A stretch of 21,432 nucleotides of DNA, from positions 1 through 21,432 of the forward strand of contig DATHGT010000244.1 of NCBI GenBank assembly GCA_035317605.1. The letters run 5' to 3'. Position 1 is the first letter of the stretch, and each line of letters starts with the position of its first letter. The translations under genes were made by a program, and so were the position numbers. Source of the DNA: DATHGT01 sp035317605 (GTDB lineage Bacteria; Methylomirabilota; Methylomirabilia; Rokubacteriales; CSP1-6). Below the pieces are notes generated by a model that did not search any database, was not told the DNA's origin, and worked only from the letters and a program-made list of their open reading frames with translations. Positions 13,741 through 20,641 of the stretch are shown piece by piece.

Positions 13741-14561
13741 TGGCGGTCGAGCTTAAGAGCATCCGGCTTCACGGGCGGGTCATCGTCACGGGGACGATCC
13801 AAGCTGTGACCGGGCTAAGGATCGGTGGGCGGCCGACCGGGATCGAGATTGGCGGCATCGACAACATCGTCATCCGCAATCCCCTCAGCAACGAACCGTA
13901 CGTGCCGGGCTCGTCGCTCAGAGGCAAGATGCGTTCGCTGTACGAGCGCTTCACAGGGGCCGACCTGAACTACCCCATCGACGCGGTTCGCATCCATTCC
14001 TGTAGCCGGGAAGTTGCCGTATCCGCGAAGAGGTACCCGGACTGTCTGGTCTGTCGCATATTCGGTCTTCCCGGCGAAGGTGGGCGGGGGGAGAATCCCG
14101 TCGTGGCTGAACACCCGACGCCCCTCGTGGTCCGCGACGTCCCGCTCACGGGAGAGTCCCGGAAACGATTGCAGGCCGAGAACTACAGCGAGGTGAAGTG
14201 GGAGGCGAGCATCGACCGCATCACTTCAGCTGCGGTACCGCGTCAGATGGAGCGCGTGCCCGGCGGCGCAAAGTTCGGCCCATTCGAGCTGGTCCAGAAC
14301 GTCTATTTGCAGCGGAACGTCGAAGACTTGGCCGAGATCTTCACCGCCCTGCGGCTCGTCGAGGACGACTACCTTGGAGGGCTGGGCTCGCGAGGCAGCG
14401 GCAAGGTGACCTTCGATGACATCGAAGTCCGGTGTATGGGCCAGAGGGACGGGAGGTACGTCCTCAAGGGCGAGCCGCGGACCTATGACGAGGTGTCGCA
14501 CGTCCTTCGCGACGACGGAAAGGATCTCGTCGGTTGGGCCGCTCGGCTCATTCTGACGTAG
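13737..14561 (+). CDS. csm3: Csm3 backbone RAMP, target-RNA nuclease
   Basis: 274-aa RAMP protein that forms the filament of the Csm complex and cleaves bound target RNA at 6-nt intervals. The catalytic Asp is D42 in GGIDNIVIRNPLS, in line with the Asp of well-studied Csm3 proteins. YVPGSSLRGKMRSLYERF is the conserved loop contacting the crRNA. A Cys cluster (HSCSR ... DCLVCRIFG) probably holds a zinc ion. The C terminus GGLGSRGSGKVTFDDI is the glycine-rich loop of the family. Two adjacent ATG codons (13737, 13740) could start it; the first overlaps the csm2 stop. All key residues appear intact, so RNA cleavage is expected. Confidence 0.94.
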   Translation: MMAVELKSIRLHGRVIVTGTIQAVTGLRIGGRPTGIEIGGIDNIVIRNPLSNEPYVPGSSLRGKMRSLYERFTGADLNYPIDAVRIHSCSREVAVSAKRYPDCLVCRIFGLPGEGGRGENPVVAEHPTPLVVRDVPLTGESRKRLQAENYSEVKWEASIDRITSAAVPRQMERVPGGAKFGPFELVQNVYLQRNVEDLAEIFTALRLVEDDYLGGLGSRGSGKVTFDDIEVRCMGQRDGRYVLKGEPRTYDEVSHVLRDDGKDLVGWAARLILT

Positions 14562-14571
14562 GCCGTTGAGC

Positions 14572-15627
14572 ATGGCTGACGGCGGGCAGCAGGAAGGGAC
14601 GTTCGTCGCCTATCGTCTCTCACCCCGTGGCCCATTTCGCTTCGGCGAGCGCGGGATTGGGCTTGAGGAGACGGCGGGCTTTCCGCGATCGGACACGCTT
14701 TTCTCGGCGATCGTCTCCGCCTGGAGGCTGATGGAGGGACCGCAGCGCACTGAGGAGCGACTGGCCGCATTCCCGGCAGAGGATCGCCCGGACGCCGATC
14801 CCCCGTTCGCGATATCTTCGGCCTTCCCGTACGCCGGGGCGGTGCGGTTGCTACCCCGGCCGCTCGTGCGTTTCGGCCGAGGAGATAGCTTCGCCAAGGC
14901 TCAGAAGGACGTCGCGTTCGTATCCTGGGCCCGCATGGAGGATCTTATGCGCAGCGAGATCCTCGATGAGCCCCACGTCGATGACCTGCGGCAAGGTGGC
15001 GTCGTCTGGATCCATCCGGCTGACATCGGGGCCATGTCGGCGATGAGCGGGAGCGACCTCTGGGCGGCGGGCGAGTCAGCAACGATCCCGCGCGTGACTA
15101 TCGACCGCGCCACGTCAGCCTCCGCCCTCTATTTCCAGGGCCAGGTCTGGTTCGCTGCAGGCTGCGGTCTGTATTTCCTCGCGCGCTTCCGCGGCGATCA
15201 TGCGGAAGAGTTTCAAGGGTACGTCGAAGGCGCGCTGGAGATGCTCGGGATGGAGGGGCTTGGAGGCCGGCGGAGCGCCGGGCTTGGCCGTTTCGAGGTG
15301 TCCGATCCGGAGGACGTGACTCTTTCCATACCTCGAGACGCGGGCACCGCGCTGCTCCTCGGCCTCTACCATCCGACCCTGCGGGAGGTGACAGACGGCA
15401 TTCTCGACGGGGCCCGATATCGGCTCATCACGCGTCGTGGCTGGATTGCCTCGCCGGACGACAACCGACAGCGTCGGAAGTCCGTCCGCATGATGTGCGA
15501 GGGTTCGCTTCTACGCCGGCCGCCCGTTGGGCAACTCGCCAGCGTTGCGCCCGACGGGTTCCCGCATCCGGTGTACCGGAGCGGCCTCGCCCTCACGATC
15601 CGCTGCCCGGAGTGGCTGAATGCCTGA
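14572..15627 (+). CDS. csm4: Csm4 RAMP subunit
   Basis: 351-aa RAMP protein that caps the 5' handle end of the crRNA and contacts Cas10. ATG 14572 is chosen over the in-frame TTG at 14566. Family features are the N-terminal YRLSPRGPFRFGERGIGLEE, FPRSDTLFSAIVSAWRLM with the usual S-D-T-L-F segment, FAISSAFPYAG, and the glycine-rich loop GLGGRRSAGLGRFEV near residue 240. The C terminus is VYRSGLALTIRC. The gene is separated from csm3 by 10 bp and overlaps csm5 by 8 bp. Confidence 0.9.
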   Translation: MADGGQQEGTFVAYRLSPRGPFRFGERGIGLEETAGFPRSDTLFSAIVSAWRLMEGPQRTEERLAAFPAEDRPDADPPFAISSAFPYAGAVRLLPRPLVRFGRGDSFAKAQKDVAFVSWARMEDLMRSEILDEPHVDDLRQGGVVWIHPADIGAMSAMSGSDLWAAGESATIPRVTIDRATSASALYFQGQVWFAAGCGLYFLARFRGDHAEEFQGYVEGALEMLGMEGLGGRRSAGLGRFEVSDPEDVTLSIPRDAGTALLLGLYHPTLREVTDGILDGARYRLITRRGWIASPDDNRQRRKSVRMMCEGSLLRRPPVGQLASVAPDGFPHPVYRSGLALTIRCPEWLNA

Positions 15628-16777
15628 TGCCGCCCGGTCGCCGCTCGTCCGTCGCTATCGGCTTCACTGCGAGGTCGTCTCGCCGCTTCACGTAGGGGGT
15701 GGACAGGGGGACCTTCGACCGGCGCTCGACTTTTGGACCGAGCGGGACCGGTTCTGCGTTGCCGACCTTTCGTCAGAGGTGTTCGCCTTGCTGCCCGACG
15801 ACCTCGTCGATCCCGCGGCGACGTTCCAGTTACCGTCGATCGTCGCCAAGATCCGCAACCATCCCGGCCTCGCACCCAACCGCAAGGCCGAAATTCTCGA
15901 GAGGCTCACTCGCTATGTGCTGACGCCAGTGTCGCCGGACGTTGCCTCCATCATCCCGGTCATCAAGGACATGGAGAATCGACCGTACGTGCCAGGGTCG
16001 GCGCTGAAGGGTGCGATCAGGACCGCGCTCGCGTGGAAGCTGGTGAGCGAGGGAAGGGTCGAGGTGCAACCCGGAGATCTCGGTGGCAATCCTCGGTACG
16101 CCGATGATTCGCTGATGTCCAGGCTGTTCGGGGGGCCGGGCGCGAACTTCGACCTCCTCCGCGCCCTGCGCGTGGCTGATAGCTCGCCGGCTGAGCGGCT
16201 GCGCCTCGAGCGCGTCGAAGTCTACTCACTCCGGCAACAGGGGTTACAGGGGAAGGGGGGCCGTTTCGCCTTTCACGTCGAAACCGTTCCGGCCGGATGC
16301 TCGACGGAAGCCGAGCTGACGATCGACGATTTTCTGCTAACCGGCCGAGCCGCCGAGCGCCTCGGTTTCGACGGCCGGGCCGGGGATGTCGACCGTTGGC
16401 TGGACGTCTGCCGGGAGTTCGGAAGCCATCTGATTGACGCGGAGCTTCGCTTCTACCGACAGGTAGGCCCCTTCGGCAGACCCTTGGAGGCGTTCTACCG
16501 GCAACTGCAGGGTATGGTGGTCGGGTTGGCGGCGCGGCACGAATGTCTGTTGCAGATTTCATGGGGCGCCGGCTGGACAGCCAAGACGATCGCCATGGCA
16601 CTCAGCGACCAGACGCAGCACGCCATCCGTGAGCGATATCGGCTCGGCCGCGCCGGCGTCCCGGCCTTCCCGAAGAGCCGGCGCCTCGTCGGCCCACCCG
16701 GCCGCCCCACGGCCCCTCTCGGCTGGCTCAAAATCCGCGTCGAGGAAGCGCGGGATGCCACGCCGCTGCCTCGTTAG
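15620..16777 (+). CDS. csm5: Csm5 RAMP subunit
   Basis: 385-aa RAMP protein at the 3' end of the crRNA in the Csm complex, implicated in crRNA maturation. The N-terminal YRLHCEVVSPLHVGGG and RPYVPGSALKGAIRTALAWK are hallmark segments. The C-terminal stretch VPAFPKSRRLVG followed by APLGWLKIRVE closely resembles Csm5 ends. The ATG lies 8 bp before the csm4 stop. With csm2, csm3 and csm4 this completes a full type III-A effector set. An 83-bp gap with no convincing gene separates it from the Card1-like gene. Confidence 0.9.
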   Translation: MPDAARSPLVRRYRLHCEVVSPLHVGGGQGDLRPALDFWTERDRFCVADLSSEVFALLPDDLVDPAATFQLPSIVAKIRNHPGLAPNRKAEILERLTRYVLTPVSPDVASIIPVIKDMENRPYVPGSALKGAIRTALAWKLVSEGRVEVQPGDLGGNPRYADDSLMSRLFGGPGANFDLLRALRVADSSPAERLRLERVEVYSLRQQGLQGKGGRFAFHVETVPAGCSTEAELTIDDFLLTGRAAERLGFDGRAGDVDRWLDVCREFGSHLIDAELRFYRQVGPFGRPLEAFYRQLQGMVVGLAARHECLLQISWGAGWTAKTIAMALSDQTQHAIRERYRLGRAGVPAFPKSRRLVGPPGRPTAPLGWLKIRVEEARDATPLPR

Positions 16778-16860
16778 CCAGGAAGAGATCGAGAACACTA
16801 TCTCGGGTAATACGCGCATGGTCGAGTTTAAAGGATGTTCGTGGTGAGCCGCTTTAGCTG

Positions 16861-18129
16861 ATGAGAAACCACGTGCCGGGCCTCATGATCTCCCTGGTCA
16901 GCGAACAGGCTATGCCGAATGTGATGGCGCCGCTGCTTGTCGATCCGCGGCCGGCCCGGGTGTTGTGTCTGTTGCCTTCCGTTGGGAGCACCGCGGGGGG
17001 AGGGCGTGCATATGACATCCGGTTCGAGCGGGCGTTTCAGGGAATCAGGGGAGTGCTCACGGAGCTCGGGTTCATTGTTGAGTCGCATCGGCAGGCGGTC
17101 GATCCATACGATGTGGAGGCAGTCACGGCGACGTGTCGCCAGATTCGCGTATCGCTCGGGTCCGACGTCAATGTCATCTACAACATCACGGGCGGGACGA
17201 AGCTGATGTCGCTGGGGGCATATCTCGCCGCGAGAGAGCACAGGCCGGCCGATCCCGTGATCTACGTAGACAGTGAGAACCGTCGACTGATTCGGTTCGA
17301 CAGCGCCGGCACGGTCAGCTGGCCGTTCGATGAGAATCGGCTGGAGTCGGTCACGCCAGAGTTGTATCTGCGCGCATACAAGATCACGGGGCGGTTCGAA
17401 GCGCCCGATGGCGACCTCGACCCGCATGGCGACGCCTCACGGTTCATATTCGGCAACCCCAATGCCCTCGTGCTCGTCAAACGACTGGTGAGCGACCTGG
17501 AACACCGAGTCAAGACGGCGTGGGAGATCGCGCGGAGCGACTTCACCGAGGAGGAGATGGCCACTCTTCGGGTGCTGCAGGCGAATCGAGCGATAGCCTC
17601 CCTTGAGGAGCGTGCGGATGCGGTTGTGGTCCGGGGAAGAATGGCACACTTCAACTATCTGAGCGAGCGCTGGCTTACGCAGCACGTCCATCAGATCTTG
17701 AGCGAACTCAAGGGAGAGGATGGGGCGCCGTTCTTTGGACACTGCCGCCAGCAGGGAGACGTGAACTGGTTCGAGGGTGCTGCTCGCAGCACTCGAAACA
17801 AGCGTGATCGGCAGATCGACGTGTGCGCGATAAGAGGGGCGCGGATCCTTCTCGTTGAATGTAAGAGCGGTGATCGCCAGATCAACACCGTAAACATCGA
17901 GAAGCTGCAGGTCCTGGCTGAACGCTGCGGACGGTACGCGGACACTCTGCTGCTGACGATGGACGAAGGGGTGCTGGGGCGGCGGCAGGAAGAATTTCGA
18001 GACCACCTCCGCCGGGCTGTTCTCGCGGGGGTGGCCGTCGGGGGTCGCGAGGCGATCTCGTCACTCACGGCAATCGCCAGGGACATTCCTGGGTATTTGG
18101 CCTTCATGAGAGCGCGTCTTGAAATCTGA
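16861..18129 (+). CDS. Card1/Can2-like CARF-domain nuclease (DUF1887 type)
   Basis: 422-aa ancillary effector predicted to be switched on by cyclic oligoadenylate from Cas10. The N-terminal CARF domain starts with MISLVSEQAMPNV, close to the LVSEQ-x-PN start of Card1, and has the ligand-pocket motif YNITGGTKLMSLGAY (Y107, N108-K114). The C-terminal PD-(D/E)xK nuclease core is RQIDVCAIRGARILLVECKS with D320, E333 and K335. Card1 and Can2 relatives cut nucleic acids when bound to cA4; whether this one prefers RNA, ssDNA or supercoiled DNA cannot be read from sequence. It is about 50 residues longer than I recall for Card1. ATG 16861 is used; an internal ATG at 16885 is an alternative. No strong ribosome-binding site was seen. 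Confidence 0.88.
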   Translation: MRNHVPGLMISLVSEQAMPNVMAPLLVDPRPARVLCLLPSVGSTAGGGRAYDIRFERAFQGIRGVLTELGFIVESHRQAVDPYDVEAVTATCRQIRVSLGSDVNVIYNITGGTKLMSLGAYLAAREHRPADPVIYVDSENRRLIRFDSAGTVSWPFDENRLESVTPELYLRAYKITGRFEAPDGDLDPHGDASRFIFGNPNALVLVKRLVSDLEHRVKTAWEIARSDFTEEEMATLRVLQANRAIASLEERADAVVVRGRMAHFNYLSERWLTQHVHQILSELKGEDGAPFFGHCRQQGDVNWFEGAARSTRNKRDRQIDVCAIRGARILLVECKSGDRQINTVNIEKLQVLAERCGRYADTLLLTMDEGVLGRRQEEFRDHLRRAVLAGVAVGGREAISSLTAIARDIPGYLAFMRARLEI

Positions 18130-18145
18130 GGAAGAGGGGCGAGGC

Positions 18146-18247
18146 AAGCTCCGTCGGCGACTGCCTGAGAGGGGATTGAAATTTTACGCCCAAGAAATCC
18201 GGATATCGCTTGAGGACCGACTGACCCCGACGAGAGGGGATGAGTGG
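18146..18247 (+). CRISPR. Degenerate two-repeat CRISPR remnant
   Basis: Two pieces match the 37-bp array repeat found downstream. The first ends at 18182 and keeps GAGAGGGGATTGAAA (18167-18181). The second (18211-18247) keeps CCCCGACGAGAGGGGAT at 18225-18241 but has lost the ATTGAAAC end. Their 5' halves are unrecognisable. They frame 28 bp at 18183-18210, shorter than the 35-42 bp spacers elsewhere. Most likely a relic array, now forming the 5' region of the membrane SAVED-like gene. Orientation matches both arrays. Confidence 0.65.
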
Positions 18248-18260
18248 ACGGGGAGGCGCG

Positions 18261-18788
18261 ATGTGGCAGATGATTGGAAACGTGGCGAGTGTGATTCAGA
18301 TCCTGTCGGCGATCCCGTTCATACTGTCGGCATGGTGGCTCCTCGTTCGCGCGCGTAGGTATCGGAGGCGTGTCGAAGAGATGGAACAGCGCGTGACAGA
18401 GAGGCCGATGGCGCTTGTCGTCGGCCTGGCCGGGACGGATATCTCTGGCCAGGTCAAGCACTTTCTCGACGAGAGCGGAATGAGGATGGAGATGCGTTCC
18501 TACACGAAACCGGGAGGGGTGACCCAGGGGAACATCCACGGGATGCTGGCCGACGTACTGAAGATTAAGGGCCAGATGACGGAGGCGGGCGTCACCGAGG
18601 TGCATCTGTTCCTGGCCTGTCCGCTGGTCTTCGCAACGGCGCTGGGTGCGATCCTCGACAACTGGGTGCCGGTGAAGGCCTATCACCTGAATCGCGACTC
18701 CGGGCGGTATGAGTTCTGGACGCCCCTGTACAAGGGATTCATCCCCGGGCTGGAAGCCTCGCCACTGAGCGAAATCCTTCACGGGTGA
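18261..18788 (+). CDS. Single-helix membrane protein with SAVED/CARF-like sensor domain
   Basis: 175-aa protein from ATG 18261 (GGGGAGG at 18250-18256; an earlier in-frame ATG at 18240 lies inside a CRISPR repeat remnant). Residues 5-29 are one hydrophobic helix, followed by a basic stop (RARRYRRRVEE), so the C-terminal domain should be cytosolic. That domain starts MALVVGLAGTDISGQV and contains EVHLFLACPLVFATALGAIL (113-132), then VPVKAYHLN and YEFWTPL (150-156). This resembles the C-terminal half of SAVED domains (hlF-x-x-P-x-x-x-A-x-x-LG, then lY, then Y-P-x-L). I infer a cyclic-nucleotide-sensing membrane effector, comparable in layout to Cam1 (one helix plus CARF) or membrane SAVED proteins of CBASS. 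The SAVED assignment is from motif memory and is tentative. Its stop overlaps the next gene (GTGA). Confidence 0.6.
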   Translation: MWQMIGNVASVIQILSAIPFILSAWWLLVRARRYRRRVEEMEQRVTERPMALVVGLAGTDISGQVKHFLDESGMRMEMRSYTKPGGVTQGNIHGMLADVLKIKGQMTEAGVTEVHLFLACPLVFATALGAILDNWVPVKAYHLNRDSGRYEFWTPLYKGFIPGLEASPLSEILHG

Positions 18789-19048
18789 CGATCGTGGTGA
18801 TAGCCGACCGTCGAGTGATCGATCTCAAGGCGCTGTTTGGCGATACAGCGAAGCTAGCAGACCTACCCGCGTACCTCGATCAGGCGAAGGCGTTGGCCGG
18901 TGAGGGGAGCGACGTCGTGTTGACCGGGCAGGCCCCGGTCTGGCTCTACCTCAAGGTCGCCCATGCCCTCCATGGGCGAGTGCGGAAACTCACGTACACG
19001 TCACCGGTGACGGGCGACGTCGTGATCTTCGACCACGACCCGTTCTGA
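18785..19048 (+). CDS. Csx3-like small protein, candidate cyclic oligoadenylate ring nuclease or modulator
   Basis: 87-aa protein starting at GTG 18785, overlapping the membrane SAVED-like gene stop, so the two are translationally coupled. DVVLTGQAPVWLYLKVAHAL (residues 43-62) aligns by eye with the VVISGRGPIWL...AH segment of Csx3 (Crn3), a ring nuclease that degrades cA4. TYTSPVTGDVVIFDHDPF follows at the C terminus, where classical Csx3 has YDPRLGAVVV. H60 and H63 are present, but the Asp and Arg of YDPRLG appear as S73 and T76, so catalysis may be lost or use different residues, perhaps in the acidic HDPF end. The protein is shorter than usual Csx3 (about 100-110 aa). Assignment from remembered family sequence; moderate confidence. 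Confidence 0.55.
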   Translation: MTIVVIADRRVIDLKALFGDTAKLADLPAYLDQAKALAGEGSDVVLTGQAPVWLYLKVAHALHGRVRKLTYTSPVTGDVVIFDHDPF

Positions 19049-19108
19049 CGGGGGAGCTGCACCCGTGGCTGGCCCTCGAGGCCGAACTTCATGGCGCATT
19101 CTGCCGTG

Positions 19109-19145
19109 CCAACCATAGTCTTCCCCCGCATCCACGCCTTGAAAC
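19109..19145 (+). repeat. Possible decayed first repeat of CRISPR array 1
   Basis: Ends in CTTGAAAC and has a TCTTCCCCC run where the repeat has GTCCCC; about 15 of the last 28 bases agree with the consensus. It sits 34 bp upstream of the first intact repeat, close to the 35-bp spacers of this array. Weak but register-consistent. Confidence 0.4.
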
Positions 19146-19179
19146 GAGAGTCTGAAATTCACATCCCGGCTATCGTACT

Positions 19180-19514
19180 GGCGAGATGAACGTCCCCGAC
19201 GAGAGGGGATTGAAACTCCTTTCAACGACCGTTGCGGTTTCGAACGTTCGAGACGAGATGAACGTCCCCGACGAGAGGGGATTGAAACAACGCGTACTTC
19301 GCGATGATCGCGTTGTAGAGGTTGGCGGGATGAACGTCCCCGACGAGAGGGGATTGAAACGGGATGACGCCTTCGTAGATGGGCAGGGAGATGGGTCCGA
19401 CGGGCGAGATGAACGGCCCCGACGAGAGGGGATTGAGGCCGCACGCTGTTCGGCTGGGACGTAGGGGTCTTCTTCAGGGCGAGACGAACGTCCCCTCGCC
19501 GGGGCGGCAATGTC
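19180..19514 (+). CRISPR. CRISPR array 1 (three good repeats, two degenerate)
   Basis: 37-bp repeats begin GGCGAGATGAAC and end GGGGATTGAAAC, with a short stem TCCCC/GGGGA. Copies at 19180-19216, 19252-19288 and 19324-19360 are near-identical. The copy at 19403-19439 has T-to-G in GTCCCC and ends GAGGC instead of GAAAC. The copy at 19478-19514 keeps only its first 18 or so bases. Spacers are 35, 35, 42 and 38 bp. Decay at the 3' end fits the leader-distal end of a + strand array. It follows the Csx3-like gene by 131 bp and has no cas1/cas2 next to its leader side. The 160 bp after it (19515-19674) contain nothing I recognise. Confidence 0.93.
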
Positions 19515-19674
19515 TCCAGGGCGATCACGACGCGCGGCTTGTGATCGCGTCGGGTGGTGGCGAACGCGGCGACACCGCCTCCCGCGATGGGCGGGCGGTG
19601 AAACGTCGCCCCAGCGAACTCACATCAACGGACGCGGGTCTTCGCGGGTCGCCGTTCCGTCGCACCTCAGCCGG

Positions 19675-19777
19675 TCAGAGCAGGACGCGAGGGCACGGGG
19701 ACGAGGCGCTGGTGGACGGGATGGGGCGCGAGCGCGAAACGTTCCAGGGTGACGGCGCCGATCACGCCTTGACAACG
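19675..19777 (-). pseudogene. 3' remnant of a fourth retropepsin-like protease gene
   Basis: On the minus strand this reads RCQGVIGAVTLERFALAP followed by HPVHQRLVPVPSRPALTG and a stop. It matches the C-terminal third of protease copy 2 (GCQGLIGAVTLEEFALAA, DPVHQRLVPVP), with clear nucleotide similarity to 9003-9090. The catalytic DTG half is absent. Homology stops abruptly at about 19776, where a radical SAM fragment on the opposite strand begins. It cannot encode an active protease. Confidence 0.8.
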
Positions 19778-19994
19778 GGACATCTGGGACGTCGCCGCCT
19801 ACGCTGCGGAGAAGAAGTTCACCACCGTGTTCGGGACCAACGGGGTGCTGCTGCGGGAGCGGGAGGCGAAGCTCATGCGCGAGCATCGCGTGCTCGGCGC
19901 CTCCATCAGCCTCGACTCCACGGATCCGAAAAAGCACGACGCGTTCGGGCATCTGCCGAACGCGTGGGAGGGAACGGTCCGCGCCACGCGCGTT
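19776..19994 (+). pseudogene. Internal fragment of a radical SAM protein gene
   Basis: An open stretch of about 70 codons without its own beginning or end. It reads DIWDVAAYAAEKKF, then a TNGVLL segment, LREREAKLMREHRVLGA, SISLDSTDPKKHDAF and LPNAWEGTVRA. The pattern 'TNG-x-LL ... V-x-x-x-ISLDS-x-DP-x-KHD-x-F ... W' is typical of the middle of radical SAM proteins of the NirJ/PqqE-like group. The CxxxCxxC cluster region that should precede it and the C-terminal part are missing. It abuts the retropepsin remnant on one side and the truncated cas1 on the other. Confidence 0.75.
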
Positions 19995-20011
19995 GTTGAC
20001 AGACGAGGGGC

Positions 20012-20641
20012 TTGACGGAGGAAGGCGGCGCCGCCATCGCCGACATCGACGCGGGCATCGCGCGGCTGTCTCAGGCCACGACGCTCGACGAGGTGCGCGG
20101 CCACGAAGGCCACGGCGCCGCCCGTTACTTCGACGCGTTCACCCATCTCGTGCAACCCGATCTCGGCTTCACGCGGCGTGTGCGCCGGCCGCCGACAGAT
20201 CCCGTCAACAGCCTGCTCTCCTTCGGCTACACGCTGTGCTTCTACAACCTCTACGGGCTCATCCGGGGGCGCGGGCTGCATCCGTTCGTGGGGCACCTGC
20301 ACGCCATGCGCGACCGGCACCCGGCCCTGGCCTCCGACCTGCTGGAGGAATTTCGCGCGCCGATCGTCGACAGCCTCGTGCTCTACCTCGTGAACAGCAA
20401 GCTGCTGACCGCGGCCGACTTCTATCGGCCCCAGGTCGACCCTGACGGCGCCTGCCTGCTGCGCGATCGCGGACGCAAGCTCTTCCTGCAACACTTCGAG
20501 CAGAAGATGACGACGACCATCAGGCACCCGCACACGGGCGAGACGGCGGAGTGGCGCCGGGCGATGGACGCGCAGGTCGCCCACATGCGCCAGTGGATCG
20601 TCGGGGAAGTCACCGAGTATCGGCCGATGGAGATCCGCTGA
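20012..20641 (+). CDS. cas1: Cas1 integrase, N-terminal domain missing
   Basis: 209-aa catalytic domain of the CRISPR adaptation integrase, which with Cas2 inserts new spacers. Metal-binding residues are present: E32 in HEGHGAARYF, H97 in FVGHLHAMRD and D120 in APIVDSLVL; also FTRRVRRPPTDPVNSLLSFG and LLEEFRAP. Complete Cas1 proteins are usually about 300-340 aa with an N-terminal beta domain that mediates dimerisation; that is missing here. The first candidate start is TTG 20012, with an in-frame stop at 19997-19999, and the DNA just upstream belongs to a radical SAM gene. Either a truncated but translated protein or a pseudogene. It overlaps cas2 by one base. Confidence 0.85.
   Translation: MTEEGGAAIADIDAGIARLSQATTLDEVRGHEGHGAARYFDAFTHLVQPDLGFTRRVRRPPTDPVNSLLSFGYTLCFYNLYGLIRGRGLHPFVGHLHAMRDRHPALASDLLEEFRAPIVDSLVLYLVNSKLLTAADFYRPQVDPDGACLLRDRGRKLFLQHFEQKMTTTIRHPHTGETAEWRRAMDAQVAHMRQWIVGEVTEYRPMEIR

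Noticed and set aside
16755..16847. 30-aa frame across the csm5 end and the gap before the Card1-like gene
   Set aside because: Mostly overlaps csm5, has no ribosome-binding site or recognisable motif, and shows no coding bias in the unique part.
19186..19464. 92-aa open frame across CRISPR array 1
   Set aside because: The repeating MNVPDERGLK peptide is just the translated CRISPR repeat.
19515..19674. Continuation of CRISPR array 1
   Set aside because: No further matches to the repeat in register; only GC-rich DNA without recognisable features.
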